From the NCBI GenBank assembly GCA_007258455.2, contig VDFB02254968.1:62001-126000 (forward strand): a DNA stretch of 64,000 bases, given 5' to 3'. Numbering within the stretch: the first letter of the stretch is position 1; every line of letters begins with the position of its first letter. Positions 11,054 to 21,750 of the stretch are shown here, piece by piece. Under the pieces are notes generated by a model. It saw only the letters and a program-made list of their open reading frames with translations, was not told the DNA's origin and did no database searches. The translations under genes were made by a program, and so were the position numbers. Source of the stretch: Sequoia sempervirens (Eukaryota; Streptophyta; Pinopsida; Cupressales; Cupressaceae).

Positions 11054-12238
11054 ATGATGTAGGAGCATCACTCAAACATGTGTTTATGATGTTTTGCTTC
11101 GATGATAAGAGTCTAGATTGATTTGGTCAAGGTTTAAGAGGTCCATTGGGATCACAATACAATGGTTTAGATAGGTAGAGTAGGCTAGAAATTCAAATTT
11201 GTGGTTTCTCACCAAAAAGGCAAATTTGAATTCCTAGGGAGGTTTAGCTTGTTGCAAGGTTGAAATTTGTTTCTTAAGTCTTTTTTTTGGTTTGATAAGA
11301 ATAATAAGGTATTAAGATGACCTTGGAAATCATGTAAGGTTTTTTTTGTTTGTTTTTTTTACATGGCATGGTTAAAAGTTGCAAAAAAGGGCATAATCAA
11401 TTGTCAAGTTTAATGATATAGTCATTAGGGATTTTGAAGAAAAAGGACTTATGCTCGACTAGTAATTGATTTTTCAAAGTTCTTTGATGTTAATTCAATG
11501 AAGATACACACTCCAAGAAGTTTAGGAGCAATATTTCAAGAAAATACCCTATTATTTACAAATTTATGATCATTTTTCTGAAAAAAATAGCAAAAAATGG
11601 TTTGGTACTGATATGTACGGTCAAGTTGCAGGTTTGTGTTTGCATGGAATGAAAATTGCATGTCTTAAGGTTACAATTAAATTTATTTGAGGTGATTTCA
11701 TTGAGTTTTTCTCAAGTTATGATCAAAATAGTGCTTGTTGCTCTGTTATGAAACTAGGGTTTACAATAGTAAAGATTTGCCCATAACTTTTGTTCTAACT
11801 GGTGAAAATTCATGAAATTTGAAATATATTTTATGTAGGTCCTTTTGCATGGTTTTACCAAAGGGAAAGTGATAATTCATTGGTTTACGTGATTTATAGA
11901 GGACAGTGTGTTTTTATTAGCATTTAGACTATCATACACTCTAGTTTGTTGAGGGTTCTAATAAAAATGCATTGTTTTGAGTTAACCACTATTACTTAGG
12001 GTTTGAATGAGGTCTATGGGGTTTTGCTAAAGTATTTAGGAGCCTAAGAATGAAAATAAAATGAGTGTTGATTGTTTCTTGAGATTTGAACCTAGGAAAA
12101 CAAGCAAATAGGAGAATTTACAGGGTATTGTTTGTTGTCACCATTCAAGGGTTAAAGAAAAATTGTGTAGACTGTTGTCAAAACCACATTTTCTTGTTCC
12201 TTATAGTCCATTGTTGTGATATTTGTGTACCCTCTACA
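11054..12238 (+). repeat. gypsy 5' LTR
   Basis: The LTR begins ATGATGTAGGAGCATCAC and ends CCCTCTACAT. It matches 16967-18151 with many substitutions. TGGTATCAAAAGC at 12246-12258 is the likely primer binding site. Confidence 0.88.
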
Positions 12239-12305
12239 TAATTATTGGTATCAAAAGCTGGGTTAAGCAAGAAAGTTAATCTAAGGTTAAGAAATAAAAA
12301 GCAAG

Positions 12306-13115
12306 ATGCCTCCAAGAAATGCTAAAAGAGTGGCAAAAAGGATAGCAACACAATTGGGAGAAGCCCTTGCTAGAGAAATGAGGGAGATGAGAGTTAGTCT
12401 AGATGCAAAACTCAGTGCAGTTGAATCCAACCAGAGAAGAGGAGTGGTTACAAGGGACATGAGTGACCAAGAAGAAGAAGTGGTGAATGAAGAACCTCAA
12501 GAAGAGGGGGATGCTGATGAATTGAGGATGACAAGACTGGTGAAGGCAGTCAAGAGCAAAGGAACCAAGGTGAAGGTGGAACTTCTAGTATATGTGGGAA
12601 GTTTGAATGGTGAAGAACTCCTTGATTGGATAGGGAGTTGGATAAGTACTTTGAATTGGAGGAGGTACTTGAAGAAGAACAAGTAAAGTTGGCTAGGACC
12701 AAGTTGAAAGATCATGCATCCATATGGTGGGATTATGTTCAGACAGAAAGGAAAAAGAAAGGAAAATCAAAGATTACTTCTTGGGATAGGATGGTGGCCA
12801 AGCTAAAGGGAAAATTCATTACTTCTTGGGATAGGATGGTGGCCAAGCTAAAGGGAAAATTCATGCCTAGTGACTATATGACACAGTTGTATAGGAAGTT
12901 GCAAAACTTGAGACAAAAGGATATGGGAGTGAAAGAGCGCATTGAAGAGTTTTATAATTTGAGTATCACGTCAAGACATATGGAGGATGATACAAACAAT
13001 CTTGAAAGATACCTAAATGGGTTTAAGTATAGCTTAGAAGATGAGTTGAGCCTCACAAGCCCCAAGAAACTTGAAGAGTACATTACCAACTAGCCTTAAA
13101 GGCCAAAGAGAAGTT
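12306..13115 (+). pseudogene. gypsy gag
   Basis: The frame starts MPPRNAKRVAKR, with an acidic coiled-coil-like N-terminus. A frameshift near 12635 moves the capsid to another frame, where ELDKYFELEEV and the retrotrans_gag motifs (LKDHASIWWDYVQ, IEEFYNLS, RYLNGFKYSLEDEL) follow. Fifteen codons (ITSWDRMVAKLKGKF) occur twice in a row at about 12772-12861, an in-frame 45-bp tandem duplication. The frame ends at a TAG near 13093. Confidence 0.88.
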
Positions 13116-14150
13116 GAATAGAAAGCAAGAAAATCATAATAGAGGTAGAGGAAGGAACTTCGAAGGTAGACCTGTTCATATGTTGGTAGAGGATAGTCAC
13201 AAAGAAACCAAGGAGAGCCAAACACCTCACAAGAGCAAGCACCAAATTCAAGAGGGGGTTTTAGAGGAAGAGGGCCTACCTTCAAGGGAAAATTTGGACA
13301 AAGAGGAGGATTCAATTGCTTCATAGGAAAATGATAGTTGAGTGCAACAAGTTTGTTGGTCATCAAGCTTGGGAGTGTCTAGAAGAGCAGACCACTACTA
13401 CCTTTAGGAATGAAAGAAGGACTCAAGTTGCTCAAGGAGGAGATGAAGAAAGTGTTAACTCTTCAACACAACTAGAGAAACTAGAGAAAGGAGAATATTT
13501 GACGATGAGGAGGACATTGATCAAGGTTCCAATGGAGAAAGAGCCACCTCAAAGAAAGTCACTATTTAGGACTGTTTGCAAGTGTCAAGGTAAGTGTTGC
13601 CAAGTTATAAATTCAGGAAGTACTAGTAATTTAGTTGTTGTTGAGATGGTAGAGAAACTAAATTTGAAGAGATTACCTCATCTTACACCCTATAGAGTTT
13701 CATGGTTGAATAAGGGGCAACAAGTACTAGTCAATGAAAAATGTTGGGTAGAGTTTCAAATAGGAAGGTATAAGGGAAAGATGTTGTGTGATATCATCCC
13801 AATGGATGTATTCCATGTGCTATTTGGTAGGCCTTTTAAATATGACAAAAAAAATGCATGATGGAAGGAAGAGTGTCTATGTTTTGGAGAAGGATGGAGT
13901 CACCTACACCTTAGCACCTTTGAATGAGGAAGATAAATACCAAAAGATTGGCTCACGTGTGATAATAGTGGGCGAAAAAGAGTTCCTAAATACAATGAAA
14001 GAGGAAGAGATAGGTTTTGCAGTGTTGGTCAGGCCTAAGACTATTGCAACGACAACAAAAATGGAAGAGTTGCCAAGGGAGATACAAGAAATGTTGAAGG
14101 GGTATAAAGACATAGTTGTAGAAGAACTTCCTAATGATTTACCACCTTGA
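13116..14150 (+). pseudogene. gypsy nucleocapsid remnant and retropepsin-like region
   Basis: A degraded zinc-knuckle-like segment (VECNKFVGHQAWECLE, CxxxxGHxxxxC) lies near 13333-13385 after a basic linker. The protease region reads CCQVINSGSTSNLV near 13597, where active retropepsins have Asp-Ser/Thr-Gly; the catalytic Asp is replaced by Asn (AAT). The downstream flap and hydrophobic motif (CDIIPMDVFHVLFGRPF) is well kept. A frameshift near 13850 leads to a frame running to 14150. Confidence 0.8.
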
Positions 14151-14760
14151 TGAGAGATATTAGTCACCATATGGACTTCATACTAGGGGCTAGCCTACCA
14201 AACAAAGTAGCCTATAAGATGACACCCCAACAAAATGAAGAAATTAGAAAACAAGTACAAGAATTACTCAACGAAGGGTTAATCAGGGAGAGCCTTAGTC
14301 CTTGTGTGCAGTTCCAACTATTTTAGCACCTAAGAAGGGGGGTGAGTGGAGAATGTGTATTGATTCTAGGGAAATAAATAAGATAACAATTAGATATAGG
14401 TTTCCACTACAAATAATAGAGGACTTAATGGATTTTTTGAGTGGGGCAAGTTATTTTTCAAAGATAGATCTCAAAAGTGGATACCATCAAATAAGGATCA
14501 GACAAGGGGATGAATGGAAAACAACGTTCAAAATAAATAAGGGATTATATGAGTGGATTTTTATGCCATTTGGCCTTTCTAATGCACCTTCATGAGGCTC
14601 ATGAATGAGGTCCTCAAACCATACATTGGTAAGTTTGTGGTTGTTTATCTTGATGATATACTAGTTTTTAGTTCTAGCAAAGAAGAACATTTGCATCATT
14701 TGAATTTGGTGTTAAGAAGGCTACAAGAGGAAAAATTAATGATCAATCTAAAAAGGTAAG
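14151..14760 (+). pseudogene. gypsy reverse transcriptase
   Basis: RVT_1 motifs are in order: [20 protein letters not shown], then [29 protein letters not shown] and [12 protein letters not shown] frameshift near 14595 precedes [17 protein letters not shown], where the YLDD catalytic box is intact near 14650. Stops follow after KLMINLKR near 14757. Confidence 0.9.
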
Positions 14761-15059
14761 TTCATGAAGATATAACTTCCATACCTTGGTTTTGTGGTTT
14801 CAAAGGGGATGTTGAAGATGGATCCAAGCAAAGTGAAGGCAATAGTGGCTTGCACCTAAATCAATTTTAGAGGTAAGAAGTTTCCATGGTCTTGCAAGTT
14901 TTTATAAAAAATTTATCAAGGGTTTCAATCATGTATGTGCACCTATCATAGACACCATAAAAGGGGATAAGAAAAAGAAATTCATATGGATTGAACAAGC
15001 TGAGAAGAATTTCCAATATTTGAAAAAGAGGGCGAGTGAGTAGCCAATCTTGGCTTTAC

Positions 15060-15450
15060 CTGATTTTAATAAGGTCTTCCAAATAGAGTGTGATGCTAGT
15101 GGTCATGCAATAGGGGTAGTTTTGAGCCAAGATAATAAGCCAATAGCATATTTTAGTGAAAAACTCAATGATGCAAAGAAGAAGTACTCATCCTATGACT
15201 TAGAAATGTATGCAATGGTTTAGTCACTAAAGAAATGGAGAAATTACCTCTTACCTAAGGAGTTTATAGTCTATACTAACAATCATGCACTAAAATTCAT
15301 AAATAGCCAAGAAAAAAATAGTCAAAGGCACATTAAGTGGATTGAATACTTACAAAGATATACCTTCACAATTAAACATAAAAAAGGGAAAAGTATCAAG
15401 GTGGCTGATGCTTTGAGTAGAAGGGCATTAATGGTGCAAGAGATTTAGTT
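15060..15450 (+). pseudogene. gypsy RNase H
   Basis: This RT-linked RNase H (RT_RNaseH type) reads [52 protein letters not shown] and KVADALSRRALM. TAG replaces an expected Gln just before SLKKWRNYLL (about 15222). Catalytic acidic residues in CDASG and DLEM remain. YTNNHAL carries Asn where most elements have Asp (YTDH). Confidence 0.88.
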
Positions 15451-15615
15451 GCTCAAAAGTTTTGGGATTGAAGCATTCAAAGAGATGTACTAGGATGATG
15501 AAGATTTCAAAGAGGTTTATGAGGTTTACAAGCAGCCCAATAACACTAACAAGGATAAACTTGGTTAGACTACCTTATTCAAGATGGTTTGTTTTTTAAG
15601 GGAGCATAACTTTGT

Positions 15616-16490
15616 GTGCCAAAATTTTCTATGAGAGAAAATATTATTAATGAAAAGTATTGTGGCAATATGACATGTCATTTTGGCTTTGATAAGACAC
15701 TAGAGCAACTAAGAAGGAACTATTTTTGGCCAAGGATGCAATTAGATGTAAGAAGATTTGTGGAGAGGTGTAACATATGCCAAAAATCAAAAGGGATCAA
15801 CACTAATGCAAGACTACACCAACCTTTACCCATTCCCAATAGGCCTTGGGAATCCATTAGTATGGATTTTTTCATGGGATTTTCAAAGACACAATGAAGT
15901 TTTGATTCAGTTTATGTGGTTGTTGACAATTTTTCCAAGATGGCCCACTTCATCTCTAGCAAAAGTACAAGTGATGCTTCATATGTTGTAGATTTTTTCT
16001 TTAAAGAAGTTGTTAGACTACATGGATTTCCTTTGAGCATAGTTTTTGATAGGGATAGTAAGTTTATCAGACATTTTTGGAGAACATTGTGGAGAAATCT
16101 TGGTGTACTAATCTCAGTTTAACTTAGCCTACCACCCTCAGAATGATGGACAAACTGAGGTGGTCAATAGGAGCTTAGGTAACTAGGTATTAAGATGTCT
16201 TTCAAAGGATCATCCTAAACAATGGGATCTTTTGTTACCCCAAGCAGAGTTTGCTTACAACGATTCAATGAATAGGAGCATTGGCAAGAGTCCATTTCAA
16301 GTGGTCTATGGCATGCAGCCAAGAGGAGTGTTTGAACTCAGAGATCTCAGTGGTATGGAGAAGCAAAGTGTAGAGGGTGAGCAATTTGCCATTGCCATGC
16401 AAAAAAATCATCAAGTGAAAGAGCAGTTGCAAGCTAGTGTTGACAAATACAAACAAAGGGCAGATTTGAACATAAGTTAATTTTAAGGTT
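15616..16490 (+). pseudogene. gypsy integrase
   Basis: An H2C2-type finger (CHFGFDKTLEQLRRNYFWP, then CNICQKSKG) is followed by the integrase core. Core residues are Asp in ISMDFFMGF (about 15865), Asp in IVFDRDSKF (about 16050) and Glu in NDGQTEVVNRS (about 16155). Stops or frameshifts fall near 15897, 16120 and 16183. The C-terminal part resumes at 16232 with LPQAEFAYNDSMNRSIGKSPFQVVYG. Confidence 0.9.
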
Positions 16491-16942
16491 GGAGATCTTG
16501 TCCTAGCACATCTCAGGAAGAAAAGGTTTCCCAAAGGTGAGTATAACAAGCTGAAGATGAAGAAGATAGTTCCTTGTAAGATTGTTCACAAGTTTTCCGT
16601 TAATGCCTATGAGATTGAATTGCCTAGTGGAGTAGGCATATCCCCAATTTTTAATGTTGTTGATTTGTACCCTTACAAAGGGGATGTCATTGTTGATGAA
16701 GGAGCATGTTTACAAAAAATGTCAGATGCTGATTGGATAACTTGGATCTCCCACCTAGCAAACTAACAGAGTTAGAGTGCATCATTGACACCAAAGAGAT
16801 CAAGAAGACTAGAGGAAATAAATACTTCCAGTATTTGGTCAAGTGGAAAAGACTCCAAACTAAAGATGCCACATGGATGATAGAGTCAGATATTCTCAAG
16901 CATGGGATGACTATTGCAGACCTCCTCTCAGGTGGTACCTAA
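16491..16942 (+). pseudogene. gypsy integrase tail with C-terminal chromodomain
   Basis: After a GDLVLAHLRKKRFPKGEYNK-like segment (integrase C-terminal SH3-like part) and a frameshift near 16735, the last frame reads CIIDTKEIKKTRGNKYFQYL, then VKWKRLQTKDATWMIESDIL. That is a chromodomain with the typical YLVKW and ATW motifs. Such domains steer chromovirus integration towards heterochromatin marks (family knowledge). The frame ends at a TAA before the 3' LTR. Confidence 0.88.
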
Positions 16943-16966
16943 GTTTCTTTTCTTTTCCTTGGGAGT

Positions 16967-18151
16967 ATGATGCAAGAGCATCACTCAAACATGTGTTTAT
17001 GATGTTTTGTTTGATGATAAGAGTCTAGATTGAGTTGGTTCAAGTTTAGGAGGTCCATTGGGATCAAAATCCAATGGTTTAGATAGGTTGAATAGGCTAG
17101 AAATTCAAATTTGTGGTTTCTTGCCAAAAAGGCAAATTTGAATTCCTAGGGAGTTTTGGCTTGTTGTAAGGTTGATATTTGTTTCTCAATTCTTGTTTTT
17201 GGTTTGATAAGAATAATAAGGTCTTAAGAGGACCATGGGAATAATGTAAGGACTTTTTTGTTTTTTTGTTTTTACATGTCATGGTTAAAAGTTGCAAAAA
17301 AAGGGCATAATTATCAAGTTTAATGACATAGTCCTTAGGGATTTTGAAGAAAAAGGACTTATGATTGACTTGTAACTACTTTTTTAGAGTTATTTGATGT
17401 TAATTCCATGAAGATACATGCTCCAAAAAGTTGACTTGAGCAATATTTCAAGAAAATACCCTATTATTTGCAAATTTATGATAGTTTTTTCAAAACAAAC
17501 AACAAAGAACAGTTTGGAATGGAGTCGTAAGGTAAAGTTGTAGGTTTGTGTTTGCGTGGGATGATAATGGAATGTATTAAGGTTCAAATGCAATTTTTTT
17601 GAGGTTATTTCATTGATTTTTTCTCAAGTTATGATCAAAATAGTGCTCACTGCTTTGTTCTAAAACTAGGGTTCCTAGCAGTAAAGATTTGCCCTTAACT
17701 TTTGTTCTAACCAGTGAAAATTCATAAAATTTGAAACATATTTTCTACAGGTCCTTTTGGATGGTTCCACCAAAGGGCAAGTGATAATTCATTGGTTTGC
17801 GTGATTTATAGAGGATAGTGCATTTTTATTAGCATTTAAACTATCATACAACCTAGTTTGTTGAGGGTTTTGATAATAATGCATTGTTTTGAGTTAACCA
17901 TTGTTACTTAGGGTTTGAATGAGGTCTGTGGAGTTTGGTTAAAGTATTTAGGAGCCTAAGAATGAGAAGAAAGTGATTTATGATTGTTTCTTGAGAGTTG
18001 AACCTAGGAAAACAAGCAAATAGGACAATTTATAGGGTATTGTTTGTTGTCACTATTCAAGGGTTAAAGAAAACTTGTGCAGACTGTTGTCAAAACCACA
18101 TTTTCTTGTTCCTTATAGTCCATTGTTGTGATAGTTGTGTACCCTCTTCAT
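16967..18151 (+). repeat. gypsy 3' LTR
   Basis: The LTR begins ATGATGCAAGAGCATCAC and ends CCCTCTTCAT. A purine-rich CTTGGGAG stretch directly before it may be the polypurine tract. Confidence 0.88.
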
Positions 18152-18730
18152 TAGATTGGTTGCTAAAGGACACTCTCAATAGGAAGGTATTGACTATATT
18201 GAAACTTTTGCTCCTATAGCTAAGATGGATACTGTTAGATTAGTCTTGTCCTTAGTTGCTCACATTGGGTGGAATGTTTATCAAATGGATGTTAAAAGTG
18301 CTTTTTTGAATGGTTATATTGATGAGGAAGTGTATGTATCTCAACCTCAGGGTTTTAAAGTTTCTTCCAAAGAACATCTTGTTTACAAGTTGAAGAAAGC
18401 TTTATATGGTTCAGATAGGCGCCTCATGCGTGGTACTCCAGAATTGATTCTTATCTTCAGCAAAAAGGTTTTCTAGAAATTCAATCTGATTCTAATCTTC
18501 ATATTCAACATTATGGTGAGGATATTCTACTTGTTGTTCTTTATGTGGATGATCTTATATACATTGGGAATAATTCATCTTTGTTTCTTGAATTTAGAGC
18601 AACTATGGTTTTAGAATTTGAGATGACTAATCTAGGAAAAATGCATTATTTTCTTGGTCTTGAAGTTTGGCAGCATAGAGATGGTATATCTTTGTCTCAA
18701 CAAAAGTATGTTTCAAATCTTCTTCAGTAG
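18152..18730 (+). pseudogene. copia-2 reverse transcriptase, 3' piece
   Basis: Reading resumes after the gypsy element with VAKGHSQ-like codons (TAG for Gln near 18182). MDTVRLVLSLVAHIGWNVYQ follows, then MDVKSAFLNGYIDEEVYVSQ and a shifted YVDDLIYIGNNS near 18545. The catalytic YVDD is intact. A TAG at 18728 ends the frame where LLQ-Q/R-F is usual. Confidence 0.88.
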
Positions 18731-19500
18731 TTTCATATGAAGGATTTCAATCCCGTGGACACACCTATGGAGGTTGGTGTTAAGTTGTCTAATTTAGATG
18801 ATTCCCCTTCTATAAATCCCACTCTTTATAAACAGCTAGTTGGAAGTTTGATCTATTTGACCACTACTAGACCAGATATTACATATGCAGTAAGTTTGGT
18901 CTCTAAGTTCATGTCCACACTAAGGAGACACATTGGGGTGCAGCTAAAAGATTCTCAGATATCTTAAAGGAACAATGCATTATGGTATATCTTTTCAGCA
19001 TTCTAAGGAGAGTATGTTGGTGGGCTACACTGATTTTGATTGGGCAGGTTCCATAGATGATTGCAAGTCTACCACTAGTTATACATTTAGTCTTGGTTCT
19101 ACTGCAATCGCTTGGTCCTCTAAAAAACAATCTACCATGTCTCTTTCCACTACGGAGGCTGAATACAAGGCTGCTACTTCTGCTGCTTCTCAGGCTGTTT
19201 GGTTGAGGAGGATGTTGCAGGATCTTCAGCATCTTTAGGATGGTCCCATAGTGATATATTGTGACAATCAGAGTACTATTCAAATGAGTAAAAATCCGGT
19301 GTTCCATGGTCGAACTAAACATATTGATATCCAGCACCACCACATTCATGAGTTGGTCCAACAAGGCATGGTTGAACTTGTCTACTTTCCCACTGCAGCC
19401 CAAATTGCTGATATATTCACAAAGCCCCTTGCTCATGATCATTTCAGACTCTTCAGCATTCACTTGGTGTTCTTCCCAATATTCATTATGGGGGAGAATT
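18731..19500 (+). pseudogene. copia-2 connection and RNase H
   Basis: LYKQLVGSLIYLTTTRPDIT near 18827 is the copia connection motif. After a frameshift near 18940 the RNase H reads VGYTDFDWAGSIDDCKSTTS, AWSSKKQSTMSLSTTEAEYK and WLRRMLQDLQ. A TAG at about 19237 interrupts it. The final part (VIYCDNQSTIQMSKNPVFHG, TKHIDIQHHHIHELV, ADIFTKPL) ends at about 19511. Most RNase H catalytic residues are present. Confidence 0.9.
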
Positions 19501-19550
19501 GGGATAACTAAAGAACATTTTTTTTTTGGTATGTTTATTATGCGGGAGAA

Positions 19551-19770
19551 TGTTAGAATAATAAACATACAGTAAATAATTGACAGTTATGTATTTATTT
19601 AGCAGGCAGTTTTGTCCGATTCGATAGTCGGTTACTTAATTTCATGTTAAATATTTCTTGCTTTCTGTTGATCAATATAAGAGTCCGTTGTTTGCTGCTT
19701 CTCTCCATTCGATAGATGATGTGCAGATCATCACTTGTTTCTGTTTTGTCTGTAATATTTGATACCTTCA
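19551..19770 (+). repeat. copia-2 3' LTR and TSD (19771-19775)
   Basis: This 220-bp LTR begins TGTTAGAATAAT and ends GATACCTTCA. The purine-rich TATGCGGGAGAA precedes it. CTTAC follows at 19771-19775 as the right target duplication. Confidence 0.92.
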
Positions 19771-20268
19771 CTTACTCAACACATGAGGCTTTTCCAAAGC
19801 TCCTAGAGCTAATCTCCTCTAAATTAACTCAATTTTTCTCAAGGTCACTGTCATACCATATCTTCTTGTCATTAAATGGGATATGGGAATGGCAGTGCCA
19901 GCTGCAACACGCTGACAAATATCAGTAACTGCCACAAGAATCTCTAAAAAGAAAGTAATAATGCGATCAAGTATGCAAGTGGCTACATCAAACACTTTAT
20001 TTTGGGGAATATTAGTGTAAAGGTTCTTGTACTTTCAACTTCCAACTATCTTAATTTAATCTGCTCCATGTAATTTGGCACAAGAAGCGAGTAGTTTGGT
20101 GGCTATAGTTTAGTGGCTCTTTCTATGGGTATTATGTGTGAAAATGTTAGGCATAGAGCTTTCTATTCTCCACATTGGCCTCCCCTTCTGAACCTCTGTG
20201 CTTTGAAAAAAATATTTAAAAAATTTCTTCTAAAAATGTTATCAATTACATTGGATACAATATAATGC
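19771..20268. repeat. segmental duplication copy A, middle part
   Basis: It matches 29698-30172 in copy B nearly collinearly. The first ~25 bases (ctcaacacatgaggcttttcc) are absent from B, a small indel next to the copia-2 border. Confidence 0.85.
19800..19943 (-). pseudogene. gene relic X, copy A, exon-like segment
   Basis: On the minus strand a TTTCTTTTTAG acceptor-like sequence ends at 19944. An open frame then reads ILVAVTDICQRVAAGTAIPI and SHLMTRRYGMTVTLRKIELI. The copy B version (about 29745-29850) gives a clearly related peptide but has a TAA in it. Codon-level conservation suggests a former exon. I do not recognise the protein. Confidence 0.35.
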
Positions 20269-21750
20269 AGGGGAGAGGGGCTCATAGTGGAGCGGGCTCC
20301 AATGGTGTGGATCTAAGTTACCGGGGTACGGGTACGTGGGTACGTGGGTACGGGTACGGATACGGTACGTTGGTACGGCAATTTTTTTTTTTGGAGGTTG
20401 GGTACGTTTGGATACGTCCGTACAAAAAACATATAATAATCATAGATATGTACATATTTACAGCCTAAAAAGTAAAAACAAGAATTAAAATCTAGAATAC
20501 CACATATCATGCATAATTATAATTTATAATTTATGATATTAATTATTAATTATTGAACTAATACTACTAAAAACATATAAAAATTTATAATTTAGTTAAT
20601 AATTTAATATATATAATATTAAAAATTAAAAAAATATTAATATAGAATTTCAATTAGTAATTAATAATTCAAATTTCAATTATTTAATATTAATATAAAT
20701 ATAAATTTAACATATATATCTATTATATTAATTATTAATTTATTTAATATTAATATATTAATATAAATTAAATACAAAATAATAAAATATTAATAATTAA
20801 AATAATAAATACAAATACAAATTAAAATTGTTTATATTATTTTTATTTTAAAATCATTATAAAACAAAATATTAATAAATTTAAACTTTAAAATTTAAAA
20901 ATTTAAAGTTTAAAAAATTAAAACTATTAACAATAATTATTAATAAATTTACACTAAAAAGAAAATTAAATAAATCAGTGATTCGAAACATTTTAATATT
21001 TTAGGCATTTTATCATATGGGCCCAGACTGCAATTCGAAACTTCTCTATAGTCTATCCGCATAGGCCCGGATATTACAGCGTGTCTTGCAGGAACGGTGT
21101 TGAAGGCCGACCCAACCGACGTCCATGAATAGAAGCGGGAAAAATCAGAAAATAAAATGGAAGGTACCAGCTCTTCGAAATGCTGTGGGATCGCATCAGA
21201 ATCACCTCGAATTCAGCTTGGAAGCTCCACGTCAGCAAGTAAAATGCAGGATTCGGCAAAAATTCTGGAAAAATTTTCAATGTCAAAATTCCCGTGCCCT
21301 ATGCGATTCCACAGGGATTCTGAACAGTACCCGTATCCATACGTCCCGTACCCGGATACGGGGGGAAAAGCCCACGATTCGGTAACTTAGGTGTGGATAG
21401 AAGTGGTCCTTAGTAGGCCTCATAGTGGAGCATGTTAATATCCAATTGCAAAACACTTTTTATCCATAAAGTACACAAACTAACAAATCATGTGATGCCA
21501 CATCGACACACCAATAAAACATGACTTAGTGCACCACTATCGGTCTCACTTTTTTTTAGCCGTTTTTAATACCTTAACAAAAAGCATGCTGATGTGGCAT
21601 CATATTTGATGATGTGACCCTAAAATTAAATTTTTTAAACAGGGGAGTTGCCAAATAAACAGCTGTACAAAATTGGGACTGATTTGAAATTCCATATAAG
21701 ATTTTGAGAAACACGAAATTAGGGTGCTCCACTATAGACCCCTCTCCCCT
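20269..21750. mobile_element. TIR DNA element (outer), split by a second TIR element
   Basis: The left end AGGGGAGAGGGG plus CTCATAGTGGAGC is inverted at the right end (GCTCCACTATAGACCCCTCTCCCCT), giving TIRs of about 25 bp with a few mismatches. It is missing from copy B between 30172 and 30180, which confirms insertion. Without the inner element (20313-21390) it is about 400 bp, with no coding capacity: a MITE-like element. A further CTCATAGTGGAGC in direct orientation sits at 21420. The target duplication is unclear; TAAT at 20263-20266 and 21750-21753 is one option. Confidence 0.8.
20313..21390. mobile_element. inner TIR element with 8-bp target duplication (hAT-like)
   Basis: The ends are CTAAGTTACC (20313) and GGTAACTTAG (21381-21390), perfect 10-bp inverted repeats. 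Flanking direct repeats are GTGTGGAT at 20305-20312 and 21391-21398. Eight-base duplications are typical of hAT elements, but the terminal sequence is not a textbook hAT end. Subterminal GTACGGGTACG repeats (20325-20375) are mirrored by GTACCCGTATCC-type sequence at 21325-21360. The middle (20420-20990) is extremely AT-rich. There is no transposase, so it is non-autonomous. Confidence 0.78.

Larger units (their letters stand above)
11054..18151 (+). mobile_element. Ty3-gypsy chromodomain element nested in copia-2
   Basis: Direct repeats of 1185 bp each (11054-12238 and 16967-18151) bound a Gag-Pol interior in gypsy order: gag, protease, RT, RNase H, integrase, chromodomain. The insertion splits the copia-2 KARLVAKG codons. 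The host reads ctagatt on the left and tagattggtt on the right. Taking ATG...CAT as the element ends gives a perfect 6-bp target duplication TAGATT; taking TG...CA does not give a clean 5-bp one. All coding domains are frameshifted, so it is inactive. Confidence 0.93.
10141..19770 (+). mobile_element. Ty1-copia element (copia-2), internally rearranged, hosting a nested gypsy element
   Basis: Short LTRs (10141-10370 and 19551-19770) start TGTTAGAATAAT and end GATACCTTCA. The element is flanked by CTTAT/CTTAC and is missing from copy B, so its borders are certain. Gag, protease and integrase are absent. What remains is an inverted RT fragment, a forward RT split by the gypsy insertion, and RNase H. 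After the 5' LTR, about 30 bp covering the LTR end and primer site (gataccttcaattgttatcagagccc) is tandemly repeated at 10361 and about 10389. Confidence 0.93.
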
